From: Butyrivibrio sp.
GTDB taxonomy: Bacteria; Bacillota; Clostridia; Lachnospirales; Lachnospiraceae
Assembly (NCBI GenBank): GCA_014799955.1
Contig: JAAVHB010000054.1
Location: 1-52,253 of the forward strand
Direction of reading: 5' to 3'
Length of the DNA stretch: 52,253 bases
Of this stretch, positions 44,058 through 51,417 are shown in pieces. Numbering within the stretch: position 1 is the stretch's first letter; every line of letters begins with the position of its first letter. Made by a program: the position numbers and the translations under genes. The notes under the pieces were generated by a model, which ran no database searches, was not told the DNA's origin, and worked only from the letters and a program-made list of their open reading frames with translations.

Positions 44058-44534
44058 ATGCTGGGACATTTCGGTTTTTCATACACGGGACTTATTTTTC
44101 TTCTGATGCTTTTCGTCCCGAACATTATCTGGACAAAAAATGTGCCGCAGGGCTACAGTGCGGACAACGAAAATAAACTGCTTCTGATTTTTGAAAGAAT
44201 AGGCGAGGCGTCCGTAAGCTGCTGTGCCCTGATATTTTCCGATTTCAACTTCGGCGGCTTATCGCCGAGGTCACTGTGGCTGGCAGCGTCAATTTTACTT
44301 ATGGTGCTGTACGAATTATGGTGGGCACGGTATTTTCGCAGTGAAAAAAGAATGCGTGATTTTTACCGAAGCTTCCTTTGCATCCCGCTGCCGGGAGCGA
44401 CACTGCCGGTAATGGCTTTCTTTCTGTTAGGCATATACGGCAGGGTTGTCTGGATGCTTATTGCGGCAACCGTCCTCGGCGTGGGACATATAGGAATACA
44501 TCTGCAGCATTACAGAGAGCTTGAGAGACAGTAG
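44058..44534 (+). CDS. Small four-helix membrane protein, function unknown
   Basis: A 158-residue protein with about four membrane segments (about 8-24, 72-90, 112-128, 130-146). It contains LPGATLPVMAFFLLGIYGR and a histidine-containing end, GHIGIHLQHYREL. I do not recognise a named family with certainty; similar proteins occur in Clostridia as conserved hypothetical membrane proteins. It has its own promoter, a strong GGAGG site and a terminator, so it is a single-gene transcript, divergent from the chemoreceptor gene. Confidence 0.75.
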   Translation: MLGHFGFSYTGLIFLLMLFVPNIIWTKNVPQGYSADNENKLLLIFERIGEASVSCCALIFSDFNFGGLSPRSLWLAASILLMVLYELWWARYFRSEKRMRDFYRSFLCIPLPGATLPVMAFFLLGIYGRVVWMLIAATVLGVGHIGIHLQHYRELERQ

Positions 44535-44536
44535 AA

Positions 44537-44560
44537 CGGCACGGTCCGGAAGCCGTGCCG
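44537..44560. terminator. Shared terminator between convergent genes
   Basis: Perfect 8-bp stem CGGCACGG/CCGTGCCG, 8-base loop, between the membrane protein gene (+) and the deacetylase gene (-). ATTTTAATTT follows on the plus strand. Confidence 0.6.
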
Positions 44561-44574
44561 CGTCAGATTTTAAT

Positions 44575-45396
44575 TTATCGTGCTGATGTGTCCTTCTCTC
44601 CTTTTTTTGACGGAATCTGTCTTCCGGTACTGTCGATAGTATAATTATCCGTATAAATCAGCTCGGAAATCGGAACGATTGTATAGCCCTGCTCCTGCAA
44701 GCCGACAATTACGCGCTCCAACGCGTCTTTCGTATACTTGGCACCGTTGTGCATAAGTATTATCGAGCCGTTTCTTAAATTTTTATGATTCAGAACCTTG
44801 CTCACAATATTGTCCGCCCCGTAATCCTTCCAGTCAAGACTGTCAACATCCCACTGTATGGTATAATATCCGCATTTTTCCGCCGACTTTATAAGATTAT
44901 CGTTGTAGTCTCCGTAAGGCGGTCTGAAAAGACACATATCAACCCCGGTAAGCGCCTTTACCTTATCGTGCGGAGACATCAGTTCCTCCATGCACTGCTT
45001 TTCGTTAAGCTTACTCATCTCTTTATGGTTTTCGCTGTGATTACCCAAATCATGCCCCGCGGCGGCAATTGCCTTTACATCGTCGGGATATTCCTCTATC
45101 CATCCTCCGGTCATGAAAAAGGTCACATGAACATCATGCTTTGCGAGAATATCAAGAAGCGTCTGAGTGTCCTCATTTCCCCAAGCCGCGTCAAACGAAA
45201 GCGCAACCTTTTTTTCTCCGGTATCCACACTGTATATCGGCAGCTCGCGTTTGGATGTATTTGAGGATACCGCGCTTATCTGTCGGTACGGTATGTACAC
45301 CATTATTCCGATTAAAAGCAGAGCTGCGGGAAGCAGCAGAAACACGCGCGTTCTGTGCTCTTTTACGGATTTCAGCAGTTTTTTTAATAATTTCAT
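44575..45396 (-). CDS. Polysaccharide deacetylase, PdaB/YlxY-like
   Basis: A 273-residue membrane-anchored enzyme: one N-terminal membrane segment (about 17-36), then a NodB domain. Motif 1 SFDAAWGN (67-74) is the variant typical of PdaB and YlxY, motif 2 has both metal histidines in GNHSENH (His120, His124), motif 3 is FRPPYGD and motif 4 ILMHNG has the final His, so the active site looks complete. PdaB-type proteins act on spore cortex peptidoglycan in Bacillus, consistent with the cotJ genes nearby; a vegetative cell-wall role is also possible. ATG 45396 has only a weak ribosome site. Confidence 0.87.
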   Translation of the reverse strand: MKLLKKLLKSVKEHRTRVFLLLPAALLLIGIMVYIPYRQISAVSSNTSKRELPIYSVDTGEKKVALSFDAAWGNEDTQTLLDILAKHDVHVTFFMTGGWIEEYPDDVKAIAAAGHDLGNHSENHKEMSKLNEKQCMEELMSPHDKVKALTGVDMCLFRPPYGDYNDNLIKSAEKCGYYTIQWDVDSLDWKDYGADNIVSKVLNHKNLRNGSIILMHNGAKYTKDALERVIVGLQEQGYTIVPISELIYTDNYTIDSTGRQIPSKKGEKDTSAR

Positions 45397-45550
45397 AATA
45401 TATTTTCCAAGACGGCTTTTTATATATATATTAGTATTATGCGTAAAAAATCCCCGCATAATTACCGGATTTTCATATCCGGCTATGTTTTATTTTCACT
45501 ATCGGTAAAATATTTTTTCGTTTCAGTAGAAAAAGTACTTGTTTTATTCC

Positions 45551-45578
45551 TTGATTGCGTCTATTATAGAAATATGAT
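45551..45578 (+). promoter_or_regulatory. Promoter of the PadR regulator
   Basis: TTGATT (45551-45556), 16 bases, TATGAT (45573-45578), 15 bases before the start; GAGGTG is the ribosome site. Confidence 0.5.
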
Positions 45579-45593
45579 AATGCGAGGTGCACA

Positions 45594-45944
45594 ATGAAAA
45601 CAAGAAAGAGAAATTCCGGAAATACCCCTTGGGAAATTATTTTTTTATCACTGCTGTCAAAAGAGGATATGTACGGCTCACAAATGTACAATGAACTGAA
45701 AGCTTTAAGCAACGGTGAATTATCTATTACGACGGGCGCTATGTACATTATTCTGTACAAAATGGCGGATAACGGATATATAGAATATTACGAAAAAAAC
45801 GCCGGGCGCAGGCGTACCGTAGTTTATTACCGCCTGACAAAGGAAGGGAGCGAAAAACTCAGGGAATTGCTCAAGGCTTTCCGCGAGCAGGTTATTGCTG
45901 TCGAAAAGCTAATGAGCATATGCGGCGCAGTCCCCGAAAATTAA
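45594..45944 (+). CDS. PadR-family transcriptional regulator
   Basis: A 116-residue winged-helix protein. GNTPWEIIFLSLLSKEDMYG, the SITTGAMYIILYKMADNGYIEYY recognition region and the wing RRRTVVYYRLTKEGSEKL are typical of PadR, and the C-terminal helix serves for dimerisation. Such regulators often repress exporters or envelope genes next to them. Here no partner gene is co-directional; the deacetylase gene is divergent and is a possible target. Regulon unknown. Confidence 0.9.
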   Translation: MKTRKRNSGNTPWEIIFLSLLSKEDMYGSQMYNELKALSNGELSITTGAMYIILYKMADNGYIEYYEKNAGRRRTVVYYRLTKEGSEKLRELLKAFREQVIAVEKLMSICGAVPEN

Positions 45945-46011
45945 GTGTTTCCGCCCAAAAAGCAATTCGACATTTGTCGGCTGCTTGACGATTTTTGTCT
46001 GTTTCATTTTG

Positions 46012-46040
46012 TTGACTTAGGTCGAACCGATGTATATAAT
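46012..46040 (+). promoter_or_regulatory. Strong consensus-like promoter with no gene behind it
   Basis: TTGACT (46012-46017), 17 bases, perfect TATAAT (46035-46040). It is followed not by a convincing coding frame but by the structured stretch to 46162. Confidence 0.75.
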
Positions 46041-46162
46041 GGGGGAGTAAGAACAAAATTCTTACTCCCCCCTCTTATTCAGAGCTTAAGCTCTGAAAAT
46101 AACCCACATATATCCTTAGGAAAATACAAGGGTCAATGTCGGCTCTTGTATTTTTCTTTTAT
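46041..46162 (+). ncRNA. Candidate small non-coding RNA
   Basis: Behind the promoter come three dyads: GGGGGAGTAAGAA/TTCTTACTCCCCC (46041-46071, 13 perfect pairs at DNA level, part of which may precede the transcription start), CAGAGCTTAAGCTCTG (46080-46095), and AAATACAAG/CTTGTATTT (about 46122-46153) running into TTTTTCTTTT, a convincing terminator. The 277-base gap holds only this. The short open frame across it has no ribosome site and crosses all three stems. I do not recognise a known RNA family. Confidence 0.6.
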
Positions 46163-46221
46163 TATAATCTGAGTTTCCGAAATTTTCCGTCCGCCGATTC
46201 CGCAAAAATTTCAGGGATTAA

Positions 46222-47373
46222 CTACAATGAAATGACCGTCCCGAGCCCCTTCTTCATTCTGCCGTAAATTTTGTTGCCCGAAACAACGCAATTTCGCCCG
46301 TTCTCCTTTGCCGTATACAGGGCCTTATCTGCCTCCTCATACAGCTCGTCAAACGAATTTGCCGCGTTCGGAACACAGAAGGCAACTCCCATGCTGACGG
46401 TGACATAATTTGACACTCCGGCATAGGCATGCGGAATTTTCAAGTCGTTTATGCTTCCGCGTATTTTCATCGCAAACTCAACTATTTCCTTCTCACTCAT
46501 TCCCTGTACAAAAATCAGGAACTCCTCTCCTCCGGTCCTCGCGGTTATGTCTGAGCTTCTTCTCGCCGACTGCTTTATCGACTTGGCAATCAGCTTTAAG
46601 CATCTGTCGCCCGCAGGATGTCCGAAACGGTCGTTATACTTTTTAAAAAAGTCAATATCCAGCTCTATAATGCCGACCATGGTGGAGGTTCTTGAGCAGT
46701 AAGGCCAGAGAACCGCCGCGTTCTTGTCAAGCCCGCGCCTGTTCATAAGTCCGGTGAGCGGGTCTTTCTCGGAGGTTAAGGTTTTCGCGCGGAGATTTAT
46801 TCCCATTCTCTCATATTCCGACACATAATTATGTACTGCCGCGCAGGCTATAAAAGCGGCAATCCCGATCAAAACGGCATCGCCTATATCCCTTCCCGCA
46901 GGCTTGGCAACTACAACCGAAACAATGCTTCCGACCGCAAACAGCGCGGAATATATACTCCGTATTCCGCGACGCATTACCGGAACAAGAGCCGCGTAAA
47001 GCAGTCCCAGCAGATAGAATGCGAAGCTTCCCGTATTAAATCTGTCAATGCCCGCCATAACGACGGTGCAGAGCGTTGTCACAAAAAAACAGGAGTTATT
47101 ATAAAAAGCACGCTTGTCCATTTCATTGCGTGATATAATATAATACCCCCATATGCCGAAAACAATCTGCGCTCCCTCGCACACATACAGATAAATCTTT
47201 ATTTTTGCGGAAAAATCACCGTACATACCGGTAAAATGAATAATCAGAATAAAGACTGGTATCGTCAGAACATGAATAAGAGCCGACAAAAAAGCCCTTA
47301 CCGTATTTTTGCGGTCAAGCGTTTCCTGCAGCTCTTTTTTGGTTGAAAGCGTCCTGCCCGCTTCTCTTCCCAT
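46222..47373 (-). CDS. Membrane-bound diguanylate cyclase (GGDEF domain)
   Basis: A 383-residue protein with six predicted membrane segments (about 25-200) and a cytoplasmic GGDEF domain (about 215-375). LTSEKDPLTGLMNRRGLD opens the domain, the metal-binding Asp lies in ELDIDFFKKYND, and the active-site loop reads GGEEF, an active variant. It should make c-di-GMP. The sequence upstream of GGEEF (SDITARTG) does not show a clear RxxD inhibitory site. It is transcribed away from the cotJ operon and complements the HD-GYP and PilZ proteins in this window. Confidence 0.92.
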   Translation of the reverse strand: MGREAGRTLSTKKELQETLDRKNTVRAFLSALIHVLTIPVFILIIHFTGMYGDFSAKIKIYLYVCEGAQIVFGIWGYYIISRNEMDKRAFYNNSCFFVTTLCTVVMAGIDRFNTGSFAFYLLGLLYAALVPVMRRGIRSIYSALFAVGSIVSVVVAKPAGRDIGDAVLIGIAAFIACAAVHNYVSEYERMGINLRAKTLTSEKDPLTGLMNRRGLDKNAAVLWPYCSRTSTMVGIIELDIDFFKKYNDRFGHPAGDRCLKLIAKSIKQSARRSSDITARTGGEEFLIFVQGMSEKEIVEFAMKIRGSINDLKIPHAYAGVSNYVTVSMGVAFCVPNAANSFDELYEEADKALYTAKENGRNCVVSGNKIYGRMKKGLGTVISL

Positions 47374-47488
47374 AATTTCCCTCCGCTATATCTTTTTCCA
47401 TTATATATTTACCGAATATAAAAATCAACTACAAATTGTTGTTTTCTTACTTATTTTGTCGTTTTTAAACAAGATGTTGTGTTTCGGC

Positions 47489-47520
47489 GTCATCACCAAC
47501 CGACATAAGCTTCATACTAT
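47489..47520 (+). promoter_or_regulatory. Candidate sporulation (sigma-E-like) promoter of cotJ
   Basis: CATACTAT (47513-47520) resembles the sigma-E -10 element CATACAAT; GTCATCA upstream is a possible but imperfect -35 with somewhat long spacing. No good sigma-A promoter was seen between 47374 and 47554. Confidence 0.35.
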
Positions 47521-47554
47521 ATATTGAAGGTCAATTTTTAAGAAAGGAATTCTT

Positions 47555-47917
47555 ATGCCTTATTATCACAATCAACGCGCTTTCGGCGGAAGAAACACAG
47601 GATGCCAGGGTCAGAGGCCGGACGCCTCGGACCGTAATAATCAGCCGCCCTGCCGGACGGCTCCCACTCCATGCCCCGCGCAGCCGTCATGCTCCGCCGA
47701 CATAAATCCGCGCACACAGGTTCAGTCCCGTCCATCGTGTCAGGTAAGCAACTCCTGCGGCGACAACACGAACCCCTGCTGCTCTCTCGCGGTGGCGGGC
47801 GTTGTCAACCAGAAACCCGAAAGTCCTACCTATGATGTGGAACGTGCCCTTATCGTCGGCACGATTTACATTGAGCTTGACAAACCTTTTCTCGGGGAAG
47901 GAGGCTGCAGACGATGA
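47555..47917 (+). CDS. cotJA: Spore coat-associated protein CotJA
   Basis: A 120-residue protein. The first 75 residues are low-complexity, rich in Pro, Cys, Gln, Ser and Asn (nine cysteines), suited to coat cross-linking. The C-terminal block AVAGVVNQKPESPTYDVERA and GTIYIELDKPFLG matches the CotJA family (PF11007), slightly longer than Bacillus CotJA. An AAGGAA site precedes the ATG. It overlaps cotJB by 4 bases in the conserved cotJA-B-C order; the family is expressed in the mother cell and deposited in the inner coat. Confidence 0.88.
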   Translation: MPYYHNQRAFGGRNTGCQGQRPDASDRNNQPPCRTAPTPCPAQPSCSADINPRTQVQSRPSCQVSNSCGDNTNPCCSLAVAGVVNQKPESPTYDVERALIVGTIYIELDKPFLGEGGCRR

Positions 47918-48186
47918 ACCAGCAGAATCAGCAGCTCACAAGATGCGCTCTCATGCGCAAGATAACGGAATATTTTTTCGCACTGTACGATTTATCGCTT
48001 TATCTTGACACTCATCCCGACGACTGCCATGCGCTTTCAAATTACCACAGCCTTAACGAGCAGTACAAAAAGTATTACGGCGAATATATCAAAGCCTACG
48101 GTCCTATTGCGTTTACCGACGTCAAGTCCGAGGATTACTGGACATGGGTTGCCGAAGAATGGCCTTGGGAAGGAGGAATGGCATAA
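47914..48186 (+). CDS. cotJB: Spore coat protein CotJB
   Basis: A 90-residue protein matching the CotJB family (PF12652): short helices with FFALYDLSLYLDTHPDD, the central HSLNEQYKKYYGEYIKAYGP and the ending WVAEEWPWEGGM. Length is typical. Its stop codon shares one base with the cotJC start (TAATG), so the three genes are translationally coupled. Confidence 0.93.
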   Translation: MNQQNQQLTRCALMRKITEYFFALYDLSLYLDTHPDDCHALSNYHSLNEQYKKYYGEYIKAYGPIAFTDVKSEDYWTWVAEEWPWEGGMA

Positions 48187-48278
48187 TGTGGGTATATGAA
48201 AAAAGACTTGAATTTCCCGTCAACATCAAAAATCCCGACCCGAAGGCTGCTATGATTATCATCAGCCAGTACGGAGGA
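48186..48278 (+). CDS. cotJC: cotJC, 5' fragment (codons 1-31), split by an inserted element
   Basis: The frame starts at ATG 48186 and encodes MWVYEKRLEFPVNIKNPDPK, then residues 21-31 ending in SQYGG, the typical CotJC N-terminus. Similarity stops after Gly31 (48278); beyond it the frame enters foreign sequence and ends at 48344. The family continues QYGG-PDGE, and PDGE is the exact beginning of homology at 51443. Rejoining 48278 to 51443 keeps frame and gives a 140-residue protein. In the unrearranged chromosome the fragment would yield a useless 52-residue peptide. Confidence 0.9.
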
Positions 48279-48299
48279 GCGTTATGCCGTAAGGTATAC
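48271..48299 (+). other. attL-like junction of the cotJC element
   Basis: cotJC sequence ACGGAGGA is joined to the element arm CGTTATGCCGTAAGGTATAC (48280-48299). The arm is the inverse complement, 19 of 20 bases, of the arm at 51418-51437. The shared trinucleotide GGA (48276-48278) contains the probable 2-bp crossover. Confidence 0.8.
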
Positions 48300-48301
48300 G
48301 G

Positions 48302-49276
48302 CTACTTTTTCAGCGCCTCCGTATCAACCCAGAAGCTCACATGACCCGCCGCTCCTGTCCTTGCCTCGGTGTTGGTCATTCTGACTCGCCCGTTTACGAT
48401 GTCAGAGGACCATACGTAATACAGTCCCGTACGGTTGCCGATGCTTTTTCCGGTTTCGCTATCATACACGGCGGCGTTTTTCAGCACATATGCCTGCCCG
48501 GCTTTTATAACCTGTGCTTCCTTGCCTTCTGTAAGCCCTACGTCCGCAATTTTTATCCAGCAGGTCACCTGCCCCGCCTTTCCTACTCTGTCAGCCGTAT
48601 TTGTAATCCTTATACGTCCGTTTATAACCGTATTGTCCCAGAGAAAATATTTCCCCGTCTTTTTGTCATAAGCCGCCGCAACGCTTTCGGTTTTATAACA
48701 GGGCGTAGCGTCAAGCCTTATTTCCAGTCCCGTCCTTATTTCACCCTGGGACGGTTTTTCCTCCTCCTTGCTTGCAAACTCGGTTCCGCAGTATATAAAA
48801 CCCTTAAACGGTCTTGTCGGAGCATAATAATATCCTGACGCCTTGGTTAATGTTTCCAGAAAAAACACGCTGCCGCCGTAGGCGCTGTTTGATGTGACGA
48901 TGTCGCCGTTTGCCTTTATTTCCTCCACAACCGAAATATGCCCGGCACCGTTGTCCGTAACGCCAAAACAGCATACTGCGCCGAGCTTCGGTGTCTGACC
49001 TGTTTCAAGTCCCGCTGCCGCGGCTTTGCCGTACCACGTCCGCGCGTCTCCTCCGATAAGCCCTTCAAAGGTTCTTCCCGTCATTTCCATAAGCCTTCCG
49101 TATGTGTACGCAGTACAGTTCGGCATCATCAGTGTACGGTTTCCGTCTTTGTCCTTATACGCGTAAAACGGATTTTTATCGCTGTAATAATTTTTGTTGC
49201 TCCTGTCTGGCGCCGTAAATCTCGGAGTGAATAACTCCGCTTTATCCGTGCTGTTTTTGCTGACATTTGCTGCCAT
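48302..49276 (-). CDS. Endolysin: CHAP peptidase/amidase with two tandem C-terminal repeats
   Basis: A 324-residue protein without a signal peptide. The CHAP domain (about 35-165) has the catalytic Cys54 in MMPNCTAY, His113 in AGHISVVEE and Asn130 in TSNSAYGG. Two repeats of about 65 residues follow (about 183-250 and 256-324), each ending in NGRxRxTNTxxRxGxAGxVxxW; they are probably SH3-like wall-binding modules. The family cuts peptidoglycan cross-bridges or the stem amide and needs a holin to cross the membrane. It is the last gene of the element's minus-strand cassette, stopping 3 bases from the attachment arm. Confidence 0.87.
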   Translation of the reverse strand: MAANVSKNSTDKAELFTPRFTAPDRSNKNYYSDKNPFYAYKDKDGNRTLMMPNCTAYTYGRLMEMTGRTFEGLIGGDARTWYGKAAAAGLETGQTPKLGAVCCFGVTDNGAGHISVVEEIKANGDIVTSNSAYGGSVFFLETLTKASGYYYAPTRPFKGFIYCGTEFASKEEEKPSQGEIRTGLEIRLDATPCYKTESVAAAYDKKTGKYFLWDNTVINGRIRITNTADRVGKAGQVTCWIKIADVGLTEGKEAQVIKAGQAYVLKNAAVYDSETGKSIGNRTGLYYVWSSDIVNGRVRMTNTEARTGAAGHVSFWVDTEALKK

Positions 49277-49287
49277 ATAAGCTCTCC

Positions 49288-49560
49288 TTAATTATTATTT
49301 ATGATTTGATTCGGATCCACCTGCGACCGAAGACCTTCAGGCAGACTCCCGATAAGTTTGATTTTGTTTAACGCCTTTGTTTTGGCGGCATAGGTTCCGG
49401 TCACACCCGTAACCTCCACCCAGACTATACCTATAATTACCATCAGATTGCCGATGTCGTAGCCCAGAGCGTCCCTGATTACTGCCCATACGGTGCATAT
49501 AATCGCAACCATCACCGAAACAGCCACAACAATTTTGTTGAATTCCACTTTTTCCACCAT
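49288..49560 (-). CDS. Holin-like small membrane protein
   Basis: A 90-residue protein with two membrane segments (about 9-29 and 38-57) separated by a short charged turn, and a hydrophilic, basic then polar C-terminal tail. Size, topology and position 11 bases before the endolysin gene are those of a phage holin, which would release the endolysin. No specific family motif was recognised, so this is a contextual call. AGGAGG precedes the start, and a family B hairpin stands in its leader. Confidence 0.72.
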   Translation of the reverse strand: MVEKVEFNKIVVAVSVMVAIICTVWAVIRDALGYDIGNLMVIIGIVWVEVTGVTGTYAAKTKALNKIKLIGSLPEGLRSQVDPNQIINNN

Positions 49561-49581
49561 ATTTTTCCTCCTTTAACATTC

Positions 49582-49605
49582 TGCCGAACGGAACTTTCAT
49601 TTAAC
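49582..49605 (-). repeat. Partial family B repeat before the holin gene
   Basis: GTTCCGTTCGGC is followed by AGAATGTTAAAGGAGG on the minus strand: one half of the hairpin plus the usual ribosome-site tail. It lies 2 bases from the complete copy. Confidence 0.5.
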
Positions 49606-49607
49606 TT

Positions 49608-49636
49608 TCCCGCGAGGCGCTGTGCGCCGAACGGGA
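49608..49636 (-). repeat. Family B hairpin repeat, copy 3 (inside the cotJC element)
   Basis: Outer stem TCCCG/CGGGA, the same 3x3 internal loop, inner stem GGCGC/GCGCC, 3-base loop. It lies in the spacer between the 54-residue gene and the holin gene. Finding a host-wide repeat inside the element suggests the element has resided in this lineage for some time or exchanges sequence with it. Confidence 0.75.
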
Positions 49637-49639
49637 CTT

Positions 49640-49804
49640 TCATTTAATCTTGGTTTCCGATTTCCTTTCCTTCTCTGCTTCATATCCAAGCGCCGTAAGC
49701 GCCTGACGGTTAAGTCCCCTTGATATTCGGTCTCTGTCGTCCTCACAAAGTCCGCTCCATTCCTTTGTTTCGCCTTTTTCTATAACAAAAACTCTTACCG
49801 TCAT
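49640..49804 (-). CDS. Small protein of the lysis cassette (54 residues), function unknown
   Basis: ATG 49804 opens a 54-codon frame encoding MTVRVFVIEKGETKEWSGLC and a charged helical remainder rich in Glu, Lys and Arg. AGGTG stands 5 bases before the start. The beta-strand beginning followed by a charged helix looks folded and soluble. It is the first gene of the holin-endolysin cassette, a position where many phages carry small uncharacterised proteins. No family was recognised. Confidence 0.55.
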   Translation of the reverse strand: MTVRVFVIEKGETKEWSGLCEDDRDRISRGLNRQALTALGYEAEKERKSETKIK

Positions 49805-49826
49805 ACCAACACCTGCAGCCTCTGTT

Positions 49827-49852
49827 GATATATGCTATTCCTCAAAGCCCGT
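49827..49852 (-). promoter_or_regulatory. Candidate sigma-K-like promoter of the lysis cassette
   Basis: On the minus strand AC (49852-49851), 16 bases, CATATATCA (from 49834) resembles the sigma-K consensus AC-N16/17-CATANNNTA with one mismatch. The expected transcript would begin about 15 bases before ATG 49804. The short motif could occur by chance. On the opposite strand TTGACA (49855-49860) with TAGAAG 17 bases on is a weak candidate for the recombinase. Confidence 0.3.
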
Positions 49853-49946
49853 CCTTGACAACTTCTTTTTCTCCCCATAGAAGCAAACAAATATTTGCGG
49901 TTATTTTTACGGATTTACGAAAGTAAAATTTACGGGAGGCGATATT

Positions 49947-51416
49947 ATGGCGGAAGATACCGTAAAAAAAAGAGCCTGCGCATATGTGCGCGTATCGACA
50001 GACAGGCAGGAGGAGCTTTCCCCGGACGCGCAAAAGCGACTCATATCGGATTACTGTAAAAAAAACAACATTCTTATAAAAGACGAGCATTTTTTTATCG
50101 AAAACGGAATCTCGGGCAAAAAAGCAGACAAGCGCCCTCTTTTTCAGCATATGATTGCGGCGGCAAAATCAAAGGAGCATCCCTTTGACATAATTCTGGT
50201 ATGGAAATTCAGCCGCTTTGCCAGAAACCAGGAGGAATCTATAGTTTACAAAACCATGCTTCAAAGAGCGGGCGTTGAGGTCGTAAGCATATCGGAGCCG
50301 TCCGTAGACGGTCCGTTCGGCTCCCTGATAGAGCGCATAATTGAGTGGATGGACGAATACTACTCCATCCGTCTCTCCGGCGAGGTCATGCGCGGCATGA
50401 CCGAAAAGGCTCTGCGAGGCGGCTACCAGTCCGCCATGCCCATGGGCTATAGAATGAACAAGGAAACGGGAATCCCCGAAATATACGAGCCAGAGGCGGA
50501 AATTATCCGGCTTATTTTCGACGGTTTCATAAACTCCGGCAAATCCTTCCTTGAAATCGCCAGAAGCATGAACGCTCTCGGCTTTCGCACACGCCGCGGC
50601 TCCCCCTTTGAGCGCCGCACGGTAATGTACATTTTGCAGAATCCCTTCTATTGCGGTCTGGTCCGCTGGAACCGCCAAAACCGTGAAAACCGCGCCATAA
50701 AGGAGCGTTCCGAATGGATTACGGCGCAGGGCGCGCACGAGCCCATCATCGACAAAGCCGACTTTGAGCGCGCGCAGAATTTAATTTCTTTGCGCGCGCG
50801 CCCCCGCAAATCCAGAGGCACGGCAGGAATCAAGCACTGGCTGTCCGGCATCGTAAAATGCTCCTCCTGCGGCAAATCCCTTATCGCCAACGCTGCGTGG
50901 AAGGGGCGTCCGGCAAGCTTTCAGTGCGGCGGCTACAACAAGGGACTCTGCCCGCAAAGCCATTTTGTCAGAACCGATGCTCTTGAGCAGGCGGTTTACG
51001 AGGGCTTCCGTCAGATTATTTCGTCCGAAAATATCATATTTGAGCCAAAACGCACCGCCCCGCGCCGCGACACAGGAGCTCTTGAAATCTTACTCTCCCA
51101 AATCAAAGCCAAGGAAGGGCGCATACGGCAGGCATACCTTAACGGAATCGACACTCTGGACGAATACGGCAAAAACAAAGCCCGGCTCTCAAAGGAGCGG
51201 GCCGAAGCTGAAAAGCTTCTGAACGGACAAAAAAACACCACCGACAATGACGTTCAAACAAAAATGCTTGCCAAGGTTCGCGGAGTTTATGAAATCATAA
51301 CCGACGAATCACTTGACAAGCTTATTCGCTCCAATGCCGTACGCTCGGTGGTTGACCGCTGCGTATATGACAAGGAAAAGGATTCACTTGAAATATATTT
51401 TTATCTCAGTCCCTGA
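49947..51416 (+). CDS. Large serine recombinase of the cotJC element
   Basis: A 489-residue site-specific recombinase. The catalytic domain (1-150) has the nucleophile Ser17 in YVRVSTDRQ and the arginines of KFSRFARN; the Recombinase domain (about 160-290) contains MPMGYRMN and the NPFYCGLVRWN block; a zinc ribbon follows (Cys305, Cys308, Cys327, Cys335); a coiled coil is predicted at about 370-430 as in phage integrases and SpoIVCA. All key residues are present and the frame is open. GGGAGG is the ribosome site. The stop codon lies 2 bases from the attR arm. It should excise the element and restore cotJC. Confidence 0.95.
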   Translation: MAEDTVKKRACAYVRVSTDRQEELSPDAQKRLISDYCKKNNILIKDEHFFIENGISGKKADKRPLFQHMIAAAKSKEHPFDIILVWKFSRFARNQEESIVYKTMLQRAGVEVVSISEPSVDGPFGSLIERIIEWMDEYYSIRLSGEVMRGMTEKALRGGYQSAMPMGYRMNKETGIPEIYEPEAEIIRLIFDGFINSGKSFLEIARSMNALGFRTRRGSPFERRTVMYILQNPFYCGLVRWNRQNRENRAIKERSEWITAQGAHEPIIDKADFERAQNLISLRARPRKSRGTAGIKHWLSGIVKCSSCGKSLIANAAWKGRPASFQCGGYNKGLCPQSHFVRTDALEQAVYEGFRQIISSENIIFEPKRTAPRRDTGALEILLSQIKAKEGRIRQAYLNGIDTLDEYGKNKARLSKERAEAEKLLNGQKNTTDNDVQTKMLAKVRGVYEIITDESLDKLIRSNAVRSVVDRCVYDKEKDSLEIYFYLSP

Positions 51417-51417
51417 T

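Noticed and set aside
45945-46172. A 75-codon open frame between the PadR and GGDEF genes
   Set aside because: No ribosome site, crosses a consensus promoter, two hairpins and a terminator, and has no family resemblance; a non-coding RNA explains the stretch better.
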